Below are positions 42,354 through 54,600 of a stretch of 64,000 nucleotides of DNA, in pieces (the stretch's first letter is position 1; the number at the start of each line of letters is the position of its first letter). Under the pieces are notes generated by a model that saw only the letters and a list, made by a program, of their open reading frames with translations, made no database searches and had not been told where the DNA came from. Source of the DNA: Asterella californica (taxonomy: Eukaryota; Streptophyta; Marchantiopsida; Marchantiales; Aytoniaceae); the NCBI GenBank assembly GCA_036924285.1, contig JAYKYS010000082.1:23596-87595 (forward strand), read 5' to 3'. The translations under genes and the position numbers were made by a program.

Positions 42354-45300
42354 ATGGCCGTACAAGGACAAAAACCAGATCACCCTAGAGCTCTTGACGC
42401 GCTGTAAGAACTTTGCTCTAGAGCAATCCGGCAAGCAGCCTAGCTAGCAGTGTTTAGCAACATATTTGCAACCTGCAGGTACTTTATGTATGCTTTTACA
42501 TGTCTAGTGGAGAGAGCATGGCGGTTTGGGCTGCCACTCGTGCTGGTAGATATTCCAGGTCAGCATTGATGCGAATGTCACCCTGGAAGCTGGTAGAACA
42601 GCTGCAGTACTTGGTCCTGGCCTTGTGCAGGTGGCTTCCAAACAGTGGCATTGGTCGGGTTCATTGCCCCTCTAGCTGTAACTTTGCTAGGTCCAGCCAC
42701 CGGCCAGCTGTTGGACCATTCACCCCGTCAACTGGCACTGAACACCTGCGCTCTTGTGCAAGGAGGCTGCATCATCATCTCAGGTCAGATCTTGCAGGTA
42801 GCCTTATCATTACAACACACGCAGCTATGTTCTGGGGAACATGAAGTTGTGTAATATAACGCAGTCCAGAAATTGCAATCAGTCAAACAGGGTGGCTTGA
42901 TTTCGCTGCACTCTGCTTGTTGGTCAAGGGATCAATGTTCTGCAAAAAGCATGTGGGAGGCAGCGCCGCCTCTGCAACCATTGTTGCATCCATAAAAGGC
43001 AAAAGGGGTAGTGATCAAACTGCAAAGAGTACCAGAAACAACAGCGCCTGTCTTGGCAGTTACAACAATACACAGGCTTGTAGACTGTATGCCAGCACAG
43101 GCTTGGAGCTGTGTTATCTCTGTGCCGTCAGCGTCACGCACACAATGAACCCACGGGCAACAAATGCTTGAAGGCTTTTGTGAGTGTAAATGTGTGACAG
43201 CATTGGAGCCTAAAGCCCACGCTATATTCTGAAGCATATGCTACATTCTGAAGCCCACAATGTAAGGTAGAAGTGTGATCGGCCTGCAGGCCTGGTCATG
43301 TGGCGTGCTGTGCAGCTGGGGCAGTCCTTCCACCTGCAGCATAGCCCCTTGTTTCTCATACTGCTGCTCTTCACCATGCTGGAAAGGCTGACGTCTTTTG
43401 CCTCTGATGTTGCCATTGAGCGAGACTGGCTGACCAAGCTTGTAGGCAAGTACCTTGCCTGATGCATCTTGGCTGAATTCCTGGCAGAAGCCCTTTCTGC
43501 TTTGTGACACACTGCCTTGTGCAACCATGCAGAGCAAGTGAGGCAATGTGCCAAGACTGCTTGTCAGTGTCAGCATGTGTCTGTATAGTTATAAGGTCAC
43601 GCACGTATGTAGTAATTTACAGTGGGTCGCTGGCATTACCGTGGTCCTGTTTACAGCGTGAGGCACAGCATCCTGCCAAGCTTCCTTATCCTGAATCCAG
43701 CTTAAGCGTGTACGACTGCATTTAGGCTGATGCACTGACATTCAGGCAGAGGCAATGAGACAGCACTCGCAGAGGCTAACGCTGCTCTGAGGCGTATGGA
43801 CCAGGTGGCAGAGCTGTTGGGGACTCTAGCCTTTGGATGGTGCATCACTCACCATGGCAGCCTTGTAGTGCTGCCTGTCATTACTCTGGCTGCCCTGCTG
43901 GCCCTCCCCTTTGAGGTCTGGTGCATTCAGCGGGTATGCCAAACAGCCTATGCAGAAGTGCACAGGCTTGCCTCACACACACAGACCGCATGCCTGCAAC
44001 CTTGCCATCCTGCAGCATTGTTGTGGATCCGTCAGCATGTGGTCTATCAGTTGCACGCCAATGTGGCAGTGCTTTGCAAAACCAAATGTGTCTTGATTTC
44101 AAGCGCACCCAGGGAACCCGCATCAACTTTGCCTTTGCTGTGAATTGGCATGAGCATGCTGTGTTCACATTTTAGGTGGTGGACTGTGCAGCTGACGCCC
44201 TGATCAAAGACAGAGCAGAGGCGATTGCCGAACGGGCTGCACAGCATGACGGCGCAGTGCTGCCGCAAGGCGGCAACATCCTGAAAGACATGCTGCGAGG
44301 CATGCATGCTTCATCTGGCTGGCCACCTTACCAAACACTTTTGCTTTCAAGGGTCAATGACCCAGCACATATGAACCTAATTCATGGCCTTTCAGGGCTC
44401 ACATGCAACATGATCTGCTCCTCTTTGTCATGTTGGAAGAACGCTGCAAGTGATCTTGCAGAGGACTGCAGCCTAGCCTGTAGCATTGTTGCATGGCGTA
44501 TGCACCAACGTATGCGTGTGAAAGTATGCATCAACAGACATGCACCGACACATTGCGGCGTGATGTGTGCGCCAGCACATGCATGTGAATGTGGTGGCAT
44601 GTAAGACCCAGTCTTGCCTGGTGCAGCACTGGGCAGGTCTGCTCAGAAAACAGTGGCCAGCTGGCAGCTGTACTTTCAGCAGCCCGTGTTGCCGGCCAGT
44701 CTGGCTTTCATCATGCTGCACTTCAACGCTGTGCTGTCGCCTGGCTGCCTCATGACGGCCTTCCTGTCCTCACGGGGCCTTAGTGGCACAGCAGCTGCTG
44801 TCTTCAGGTGATTAAAGCCACATGACATAGCTGCTCACACACTTGTGTAACCATTTGCAAGTTGCTGAGCTGTGAGGGAGTGCAGCTGCACAGCATGTTT
44901 CAGTCTTCTTCCCACCAAGACAAGCTGTAGTTGCAGGACTGGCCAGTCACAATGCCCCAAGCTGTGTCTGAGCCCATTCGCACATGTATTGCATGACTTC
45001 TCATGCTTACATGTAGCTGTGAAGTATAGGCTGACTCCAGTCATGCATTCAGCGCAGAGTTGACCGCGTCACATGAGGTAGCAGGAACCTCCAGCCTGCT
45101 CAGCACAGAGACATGAAATTGATTGCAGGGCGGCGTGCGCGGTCATGGGATTTGTTGGCACTTGGGTGGGACAAGCGCTCATTGCAAGCATAGGCCTTCT
45201 CCGCACAGGAGTATGTGCGCTGTTGCTACAGGCAGGCAGCCTTGCTCTTGCTGCTGTGATATACAGGTGCAGCCATGTTACCACCCTCACATGCCACCAG

Positions 45301-46523
45301 GCCTTGTACAACAGTCTGCACAAGCCCTGCATCAAAGCCCTGCACACCTGTCTGAACAGCTCTCTAAATAAAGGCTGCAACCCTTCATGTTCAGGTTAAA
45401 CCCTTAAAACCCCCCTGTACGAACCTCTCAAACCCTGCATCTGCCTCAACGGGCCCTTGTGTCAATCCGTATAAGCCTCTGACGCTATGTGATCTGGGAA
45501 GTTGCACTGTGAGTGACATTGCTCCAGGAAACAATGCTAGCACCTGTCAGAATACAGTCAGCCATATGCTGATGCATTTGCTGCCTTGATGCGATGCTCA
45601 CCAAACTTTTCGCACTGAGGCTTTGGCACTGTTTGTGCACGTTTGTGCTACAGCAAACCTTGATGTCACCACCTTATGCTGGTGCATCCTTTGATGTAAT
45701 GCAGTGCCGCTCATCTGGCCTTTGTGACTGTGCACCACTGTTGCATTCACAGGAAGAGGAGTACTTACCAGCAACCCTGATCATGCCAATAGGAGAGTGC
45801 ACATGCTGAACACACAATTCCTTTCCTTTGCAGGTCACATCTGGCACAAGCACACATACATCAGGCTGGGGCCACAGCTGCTTCAGCTTTAGGTCAAGCC
45901 ATTGCAGGAGTGCCTGTTTACACCTGGTTCTTCTGTGGCATGATTGTGCTCTCAAGGGTTGCCTTCTGGGTGTATGACATGGTTGATGCCCAGATCTTCC
46001 AGACGGTGAGCGTGTCAACTTGATTGGAGCGCCTGTAGCGGTACCCACCCTGCTTGCTTGTGCATACAACATGGCTGTCTGCGTCAGTCACAAACCTGAG
46101 TGTAGGATGTTGCCATACCCACAAGTTGATATACCCAGAAGCGGCCGCAGGTATGCATCTTCTTTTCTCACATGACCACCTTCTCAGGAAATTTAATCAC
46201 CAGGTACTTGCACATGATCAGTTTTGCGTGTCAGCTGCAGCAAGTGTCTGACATCCAGGCGGACCGTTCTGCAGGCTGTTGACCCTGCGATTGTTTCTTC
46301 CGTCAGCTCAGCAGAGGTATCGCTGTGCAGCCTTTCGGAGCTGATAATGCTGGGAATTGCTGCGATTGCCAGCGATCCCAGCAGTTTTGGTATGCTGGTG
46401 GGGCTATCTTCGGGAACAGTCATTGCAGCTGCAGTTGTGTATACTGCCTGGGTTCATGCTCAATCTGGACCCATTGTTGACTCGACACAGAGGCCAAGAG
46501 CACCTGCATGCGAGCTTGCTTGA
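42354..46523 (+). CDS. Ferroportin (SLC40 / IREG) iron exporter
   Basis: Ten exons, 42354-42403, 42479-42558, 42631-42783, 43290-43449, 43750-43933, 44176-44352, 44647-44807, 45129-45266, 45834-46005 and 46275-46523, give 507 residues with matching phases. Family landmarks: [20 protein letters not shown] (TM1), [16 protein letters not shown] (TM2 and loop, family GPxVGxxVDR), [17 protein letters not shown] (LERLxxxGxxVAIERDW), [16 protein letters not shown] (NAxxRRIDLxCKLLxP), [50 protein letters not shown] and [19 protein letters not shown]. Last come [21 protein letters not shown] and SDPSSFG. About 10-12 membrane helices. Known role: export of Fe2+ (and Co/Ni in plants) from cytosol or into vacuole/plastid. 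A TGTAA signal follows at 46602. Confidence 0.93.
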
Positions 46524-46601
46524 TACATTGCTGTGGACTATATGCTCTTGAGCTTCACTGACTTTGTTTTGGGCATCAATACTGTTTTAAACATTATGTT
46601 G

Positions 46602-46606
46602 TGTAA
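46602..46606 (+). terminator. TGTAA poly(A) signal after ferroportin
   Basis: TGTAA, the chlorophyte polyadenylation motif, lies 79 nt after the stop codon. Confidence 0.6.
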
Positions 46607-47615
46607 GAGGGACTGTCCACGTGTGTTTGAAAACAATTTTATAGAATGACTGAACTGCACAAAGAACACCCAGCTGGCCTGTCACTTGGCTTACAGTAGA
46701 TGGATATTGCAACAGGCAGTGTCACTCTGGCAGGTCGGGCACATTTGTTGTGCCTGTTATACACATGTGCAAGGCATGCAAATTGGTCTCATACGCCAGC
46801 ATATTGAGCACCAGAATGGCTACACACCAAGGATACGTTCAGTTGCTTATGCATTGACACTGCGCCTGACTGCTTGATCATGGTTTGCCGACATGGTACC
46901 ACGTGCTAGAGTGGTCACAGGACTTCAGCAAGGACAACTTGAAATTGCTGCACTTTGTCCATTGCGCTTGCTGCTGAACAGCAGCACCAAAATTGTTTCA
47001 GCAGGATAACAGCCCTGCAACTTGTCACTTTTTCTAACTGTTCTTCAGCGAGGTCTCCCCAGTCACTGCCTGGCATGCCCCTCTGCCAACTCCTTCTTTG
47101 CATTGTAGAATTCCTCCCAAAACAGCTCATTCTGCACAGCATGAGTACAGGCTGAAGCATTCCGCCTTTAGGACAAGGACTGCCCAATGGCAGAACAACA
47201 GTTTACTGTAGTTCTTGGTCGGCAATCAACCTGGCAAGTCCCTGTGGCAGTTTGGAAACGAGCTTCTTTGGTACATGCTATGATTTGTGGCTTGACAAGA
47301 ACCGCTAGGTTCACCGATTTGACACAGAAGTTTGCCTTTGGTACCACAGCCTAAGAAGCACCACCCAACCCTGAAGCCGTGACAAGCCCTACTTTGATAC
47401 TGGGCTGCAACACAATCAATCTGAAGCCCGTGAAACATGACAGTCCAACTCTGTTCCCAACCTATAACCCCAAAAATCCCTGAGTTTACAAGGCACTGCT
47501 AACACTGCTAAGCCAATCAATGCCAAGGCTTCCGCAACACTAGGTTGTCTGGAACTGGATGGCTGCCAGTCAGCTTACTTCCCCTGAAGACAAGACAATG
47601 AATCAGTCTTGCTAC

Positions 47616-47803
47616 CCAAAGGCAAACAGCCAGATGTCCAGATCTCTTTGTCAGCCTTGTCACTAGGGGTCAGAAATTGGGCCAAACAGCAACCTGAAAG
47701 GTCCTTGCTTTGCTGAGTGTTGTTGCTGCTTGACTCATGTGCTGACTTGCATTGCTGAGCTTGAAAACAGGTGATCTGAACATCCGGCTGCTTGCCATTA
47801 GGC
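47616..47803. repeat. Imperfect terminal inverted repeats (possible MITE-like or hairpin element)
   Basis: GGCAAACAGCCAGATGTCC (left, about 47622) and the reverse complement of the right arm, GGCAAGCAGCCGGATGTTC, match over about 28 bp with about 5 mismatches, separated by about 125 bp. No transposase. No clear target-site duplication seen. Confidence 0.4.
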
Positions 47804-47808
47804 GCCAT

Positions 47809-50800
47809 TTACACTAACATGCTAGCACTAGTGAGTTTGCAGAATGCCAAGAGCATCCAGACTTGTCTTGCAAAGGCCCTGTTTTTGATCTCTGATCTCC
47901 TCAAGAACGCACGCTCAGCAAAAGCCATGTGAGTAATGCTGCCTGAAGTCACTGAGCCGGCCTTATTATGTGCCTGCTGCAAAGCCAACATCATTGGCTT
48001 TGATTGTAAATACATTTGTCTTCTTCCAAGCTATTTCATTATGCACAGCTGATCACACCTGATTGTGCTCAAGAGAGCTTACCACTTCTGAGAGCGTCCT
48101 CAGGGTTTGGTAGATTGTGTTGCCCAACCAGCAGAAGAACAGGCCAATGTAGCGGCGGATGGTAGAATCATACAGCCGGCTGATGGGCCCCAGATTGCGC
48201 AGCACCAGGCTCTCCACCCAAAGGATGTGGTCTTCATGCTTTGTGATCACCTTGCCTGTGTGCAGCCATCATGAGGTCATATGGGCCCTGGTTTCATTTA
48301 GCCATATAGTTCTCTACTCAAGGCACACACACTTTTGAAAACATTTGTTTCCTTTTTTCTCTTGTCATTTTGTGGGGTACCGTGAATGTAAGGGTTCAAT
48401 GTTGCGGAACCAATGGCCTGTGTGCAGACACATAGATGGACTGTCCGCAGCTGGCATGCATGCTCTGAGCTTGCCTGGACTGGGGTTTGTGTAGCAGCAT
48501 GATGTTAGGTAAAGATCACTGTGGCTTGCATTGTTTGAAGTCAAATGCAGCACACACACGCTTGAATCACCAGCAGTCCACATTGTGTCAGCATTGTTTC
48601 ATCTGCAACAACGCACTGTGGGCTACCAGCCAACTGCAGTGGCGGTATGTGCTTGCCTGCTCTGGTTTTGTCTGCATTCTGAAGGGTGAGGATGACGTGG
48701 ACCCAGATGGCAAGGGGGGGCCAGCCAGGCCACCACAGCCACGGCCAGTACTGCTGCTCCAAGTCCACCATCACAATGTCATCACGCTCACCTAGCACTG
48801 CAGCAACCATGCAGCCCAGTAAATGACACAGCCTATGACTAGTACCTTGGTGTTATGAGCCAGGAGTATTATCAGGTATATGAGCAGCTGTTGACTACCT
48901 GGCCAGGACCCACTTGCCTGTACAAGAATCAAGCAGCCCGTCTAGTGATGTCTATTGATACATCTAACACCAGCCTTGCAGCAGCATGTACACCAGACTG
49001 TGCTTGCACAGACGCCTCTACAAACACTGTGTATCACAACAGCTGGTTACACGCCCAGGAGCTTGAAGCGATGCATCAGTTGTGCTTCAGGCCAGTCCCA
49101 GTCAGAAGTGCATGATCGGGAGGACACTGGTCTGCAGGGAGCCCTGGACAGGCACAGATGATTGCATCTGGGTGACATCTTGTTGCACATCTCTGCAGTA
49201 ACATTGTTTGTTCAAACCTTTTAGTGGAGGGCCCAGCACCATCAATTACAAGTGCTGTCCTGGACGACATTATATGTGGTCGCGCCTGCTCAAGTGTCAT
49301 ACCAGTGTTGTCCTGAAAGGCGCTTCATGTTATGTACAGACAGCACAGCAGCCTACCTATTCTCTTCACACGAGCATTGGTCTTCCTATTGATGAAAGAC
49401 CAGAACATGTGCGCTCCAAAGATGTTGTCCCTACCCTTGACAATGAACAGCGGGTGCCAGAACTCTGCATCATTGCTGTACATCTTCTGTGAGTGCTCCC
49501 ACCTACACAAATACAACATGTCGTATGATGACCATTGTCCCATGCCCGAATCCACATGCTGTCAAAAGCCACTTTTGAAAGCCCTGCTGATGAGCTTGGT
49601 CTGCATTAGAACTGGTACAAGAGACCTGATATCATCATGCCAAGATGTAGTCATGCCAGTCAAGACACAATGTACCATTGCTACACATGCCTTCATGCAG
49701 CCCCCAGCAACAGTCAGCAACTCTAAAATCTGCTGGACGCACATAGACAAGAGGCATCAGGCCAGGAAGTTGCAATGCATACAAATGCAAAGATGGAATC
49801 AAGCTGTGTCAAGCAAGCAGTGCTATTGGCCAGGCTGCCCAAGGTTCAGACATACTTGGCCTTGGGAGTCCCACCATACGCCACCTGGATAGCATCTTGG
49901 ATGTTGTGCTCTATGTTGGTGAACCCTTGCTTCATGGGCTTCCTTTTCGGCTGATGGGCGACATCAGAGTATCTGCTGTACACTGTGTTGCCAATGGCTG
50001 CATATGCAGAGCCTGTAGCAAAGCCTCCCGTCAGCGATCAACTGTCTCAACCATAGGGCCAACACTGCCACACCGTGGTTCTCAGACTGCAACTGCTAGC
50101 AGTATGTATGCACTATCACTTGATATCACATGGGCTGTTGAATGTATGCAGTGACATAGTGTGGTGGTTTTCCCTGATGCAGATGTGAATGCGGTCAGTC
50201 AACAGCAGCAGAGGATGTGATGGAGTGTCCATCACTGTCTCCATGTCTAGACCAGGCTACTTTGATTGCAGTCTGGCGTATGATTGCCATGTGAACATAG
50301 TTAAATGGGTAAAGCCATGTGAGTGCCATGTGAGTGTAGCCATGCGAGTGGGGCCATGTGAGTGCCATGTGAATGTAGCCATGTGAGTGTGATTCACCTG
50401 CCAAGGGCCTCATATGCTTCAGAAAGAGTGGTCCCAAGCCCAGCGTCAGAATTGGGTTCAATGCCAGAAAGCTTTCAACCCAGAAGATGTGGTCTTCCTG
50501 GTATGTAAAGATAAGCTCATTCTTGGTGGCGGGGTCTGGGTTTGGGTCTACGCCAAGCACGACGTGCAGGACTCAGATGGATTGGTATGCCCAAGTAAGG
50601 GAAGATGGTCCACCACACATTCTGCAACATCGAATATGCAGTCAGGAAGGTACTGCCTGACCTTAAGGGGCAGTGCAGGTGCGCAAAGATGGCTCACGAT
50701 TGTTTCAGTCAAATCCACCACAACCCCGGTGGTTCTTCCTGTCTGGTACAACTCGCGAGTAGTCCACATTGATCCAGTAGTTGAACGCCCCTGCAGCCGA

Positions 50801-51103
50801 AATTACACATGTTTCACACTGTGGGGGGCAACAAAATCTGCATAACAGTGTGCCGTGAGGTGACAGCACTGAGTGCAAGTGCAGCACCCAATTTCAGTAA
50901 CTGCAGCATGTCAGAGCAGCTTGCTTACCCCACATCTGGTACACGCCGAACAACTCTTTTCTGTTGACAGTTTGGAAGAACAAGTGCCAAAACTTAGCAT
51001 CTTCTGTGAAGACTTTGTCAATCAAGTCTTTTCGAGCGCGCCAGTCGTGGGTTGACAGCACATTTGTTATTGTCCGGGGCACATCCTGATCAAACGAACG
51101 CAT
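47809..51103 (-). CDS. Protein with two tandem NTF2/SnoaL-like repeats
   Basis: Eight exons, 51103-50929, 50790-50619, 50571-50398, 50012-49852, 49486-49357, 48791-48627, 48255-48083 and 47976-47809. All phases agree if one extra base is dropped near 50724, giving about 438 residues. Repeat A: DLIDKVFTEDAKFWHLFF, ELFGVYQMW, FNYWINVDYSRVVPDRKNHR, VVVDLTETI, NELIFTYQEDHIFWVES. Linker: YAAIGNTVYSRYSDVAHQP and DAIQVAYGGTPKAKY. Repeat B: KMYSNDAEFWHPLFIV, IFGAHMFWSFI, DDIVMVDLEQQ, VHVILTLQ, KVITKHEDHILWVESLVL. Matching pieces (D-A-[KE]-F-W-H, VDL, HEDHI[FL]WVES) show an internal duplication. The layout (helices, then sheet with WxxHxD-type strand) fits the NTF2/SnoaL fold; no substrate can be named. 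The last exon is the least certain. Confidence 0.62.
50287..50392. repeat. Intronic (CATGTGAGTG)n minisatellite at a 5' splice site
   Basis: About ten units of GCCATGTGAGTG / GTAGCCATGTGA, beginning 6 bp inside the intron that follows exon 50571-50398 of the NTF2-like gene. Confidence 0.85.
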
Positions 51104-51619
51104 GGTGAAACGGGGATCCGCAGTGCACCGTGGATCTCTTTAGGTGCCGAAAGCGATCCTTGTTTGTTCAACTGTGGTTGCCCTAGCTGCAAAGTCGTTT
51201 CTCACGTGTTAAGTTGATCAGTCTCGTCACGGCTCTCGATGCAAGAAGGGAGAACGGCTTTTGGAATCAATCATTCTTTGTGCGCTTGCAGAAGGCCAAG
51301 TATCGATTTGACTATTTGGACACAGAATTCTTCGGGAGAGCGACGAGCTCAGCTGAGTACCGTGCACATGCTTGCCGCGCACAGCACGTAGCAAGTTGAC
51401 CTGATGCGAGGCTTCTGTAGCACAACTGCCTTTCATTTTGCTTCCAGAATAACTGGGGCGCGCCGAGACGATTTGTCGTTTACAACGCAGCTGCAGCTCA
51501 CCGGTCGCACGATCTGGCATCTTGCGACATCTCTTACAAACTCCCAATCGCACTGAGTGCTGTCCGCAGCAAGCACACCCTTCCCGGCATTTGTGAGTTG
51601 TGTTCAAGAGTCCGCTTCG
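51104..51619. promoter_or_regulatory. Head-to-head 5' region, NTF2-like gene / Paladin
   Basis: 516 bp between two divergent start codons. CpG-rich compared with the surroundings (GCGCGCC, CGCACGA and similar). Likely bidirectional promoter. Confidence 0.45.
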
Positions 51620-54600
51620 ATGTCAGGACAAGAAGCTGTCCCACCGGTGCAACATCAGTCCGATACAGCATCAGGTTCAAGCAAAGGCCGCACGTCCTTG
51701 TCCCGGGTGTCGTTCGGGACATCGAGGGCGCTGCCCGATCATATAGTAGCACGAAGAACTGGCAATGTCCTCATCAAACATACCATTCTGAAGTCCGACC
51801 ATTTCCCTGGTATGTACATGGCAACGAGACTCCCCATCAACTCCAGAGCCATATCGACCTGTTTACAACGATGCACAGGATGTCAGAACAAGAAGCTTCT
51901 ACCACTCATCGAAGGTGCCCCAAACTTCAGACAGGTATAAGGCTGTCAAGCAGGTCCTGTGGCATGCAATACAGCTGTATTGAGTTCTGCCGCAGGTGCC
52001 TGAACTGCCTGTCTATGGTGTGGCAATCCCAACTGTTTCTGGCATGCGCCTGGTGTTAGATGAGCTTGGAGCTGCCCAAGGTAAATCTCTGCTGCAGCGC
52101 ACGCTGGGGCATGGGGGGTGGGGACAGCTGCGTTCTTAGCTGCAGTGTGAAGGGCTCATGCAGACTGTGTGACAGGATCAGATCAACACTGGCTGAACCC
52201 CATGCAGACCAAAACCCTTATGCTGTACAAAACCTAAGCCAAGATCATGCTGTGCAGGCCAGAGAAGAGTGATGTGGTTCAACATGCGAGAGGAGCCTGT
52301 CATCTACATCAATGGCAACCCATATGTTGTGCGAGAGGCCAACAAGCCCTTCGCAAATCTGGAGTACACAGGTATGGTGCACAAGCTCTTCCTTGCTGTG
52401 GTCTATCTCTGTGCGTCACCTATTGTCTGAAGCCTTAAATAGGATAGACCTATGCACTGCTGTCACATGCTACCTTGCTGCAGGCATTGATAGGTCTAGG
52501 GTTGAGGATATGGAGAACAGGCTCAAACAGGATGTGCTACAAGAGGCTGCACAATACAACAACCAGATACTTGTTGCACATGAAAATGATGACTTTCAGG
52601 TTGTGGAGCAGTGGGAAGCTGTGACCGAGGTGGATGTGCAGACTCCTTTGGAGGTGTATCGAGAGCTTAGTGGTGAGTGAGAGTGAGCAATGTCATGTGT
52701 ATAGTGCAATGTGTGGCGGCCACACTTGTCTATGTTGCATTTCCTTTCATGCATTGACACTTGGGGTGTGTTTGTTGTCATGCTTTGAAGTTGCAAGCGG
52801 AGGTATGGGCAGCAGGTTTGCGCAAGGTGTGCAAGAGGGGCAGGGAGTGGTGCGGCATGTGTAAAGTAATGAATACTTTTGTAGAAAGGAAAATGTAAAG
52901 TAAAGCCAGGAAATCTTAAGCTAGGTCCAATGCTTTCTGAGCAATATATGACAACAATCACCCAGTGACGACATCATGAACAATCAATGTTTCCGTTGTT
53001 TTGCATACGTGAGTCACCTCCTCCTTATCGGCACGTGCTGGACCCTGCTGGGGGGAGGAGGGGGGTGGGGTAAGGGGGGAATTAATCTGGAAGCATGTCC
53101 TGGGCTGCAGCACTGCACCTACAGCATCTGTATGAGATGAGTCCTGAAGCTTGGGAGACCCACAGCCGCAAAGTCACAGAGGTGTGCGGTCACCACACCA
53201 GTCTGCTGATGCGCAGACTATGGCTACGAGGTAGACTACACACGTGTGCCAGTCACAGACGAGAAGGCGCCCAAGGAGAAGGACTTTGCGCTGCTGATGA
53301 GGCGGCTGTGGAAGCCCCCAGAAGGGGCAGCTCTGATCTTCAACTGCCAGATGGGCCGCGGCAGAACCTCCACAGGCATGATCATTGCATCACTGCTGCA
53401 CCTGCGCCGTTGTGTCAACAGCGTGGTCATGCCCACAGAACCCCAAGGTGAGCCGCGCCTCAGCTTCAGAACGAAACTATATCATCACTTGATAGTTTTG
53501 CCACCCGCATGCTGGTCGGGATCAGGGTGTAGCTAGGTTTGCTAGGATGGAACACATTTCCACATGTACAGAGAGTCAGGGACCTTGCGACCCTACAGTC
53601 CAGGGTTGGGGGCACAGTACTCATGACCCCATATCCACTTAAGGCAGAAAGCCATTATGGTGCCCAGCTCATCAGTTGTTTGGGAATGCTGGAGACAGGT
53701 CATGAATGCTTCAGGCTTTCAGAGGATGACTCTCAGGGAATTGGCTGTAAGCACCAGGCAGAGCGCTTGAGTGACCAACGGAAGGCAGCTGGAACATACT
53801 GGGGCTGCTGGAACATACTGAAAAAACTCATGAGCTGCATGCTGGGCACAGCCCAAGCCCCTGATGTACATGCTGCCTGTCGTCAACAGCGCAACAGACT
53901 GCATTTTTTTAGGCAATAGGAGTAATTGCCACATGTGAAACCCAGTTTATCAGCAATGACCTGCACATGTAAACAGAGACGGGTTCACTCAGATTGTGCT
54001 GCACAGCTGGTCTGCAACGTGCCATGGTCAAGTGATTAACAGCTCCTTCACATGATGCAGGCTGCATGACTGTGCTCTGCTGTCAATATTATCGTGTAAG
54101 CACCTGCAGTATATCCTTGTCTTAGCACCAAATGGCATGACCTAGCTATGGCACACATGCTACATGTTTTATATATCATGATGAAAGCCCCTTCTGTCTT
54201 GTTGTGTCACAGGCCTTGCAACTCAACACCTGCTTCAATTTGACAATTTTGGTCATTGATTGACTGTGCATTTGTCTCACCAGTGACTGGCAAGGTTCAG
54301 CTATGGCACAGGCTTTGCTATCAATTGACTGCCTGCTGGTGTGCAGAGGGCCTCTCCTCCTTGTTGTGTGCTCCACTGTGTAGTTATTGTCCCAGTGGTT
54401 GGCAAGGTCTAGCTGTTACTAGATATACCTCCTCCTCCCCCCCCCCCTCCCCCCCCCGCCCACCCCACGGGCTGCCAACGATTCATCGATCGCCTGCTCT
54501 GCTGTGCAGAGGGCCTGCCGTCCTGGTTTGTGTCGAGTGTCCAGTGCACGGCAGCCCCATGCGCACATCCAGTGACGTCAGCTTGGACGCAGAGCTGAAG

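Larger units (their letters stand above)
46524..47808. other. Tail-to-tail region, ferroportin / NTF2-like gene
   Basis: About 1.3 kb with no supported gene. It contains the imperfect inverted repeat at 47616-47803. Confidence 0.5.
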
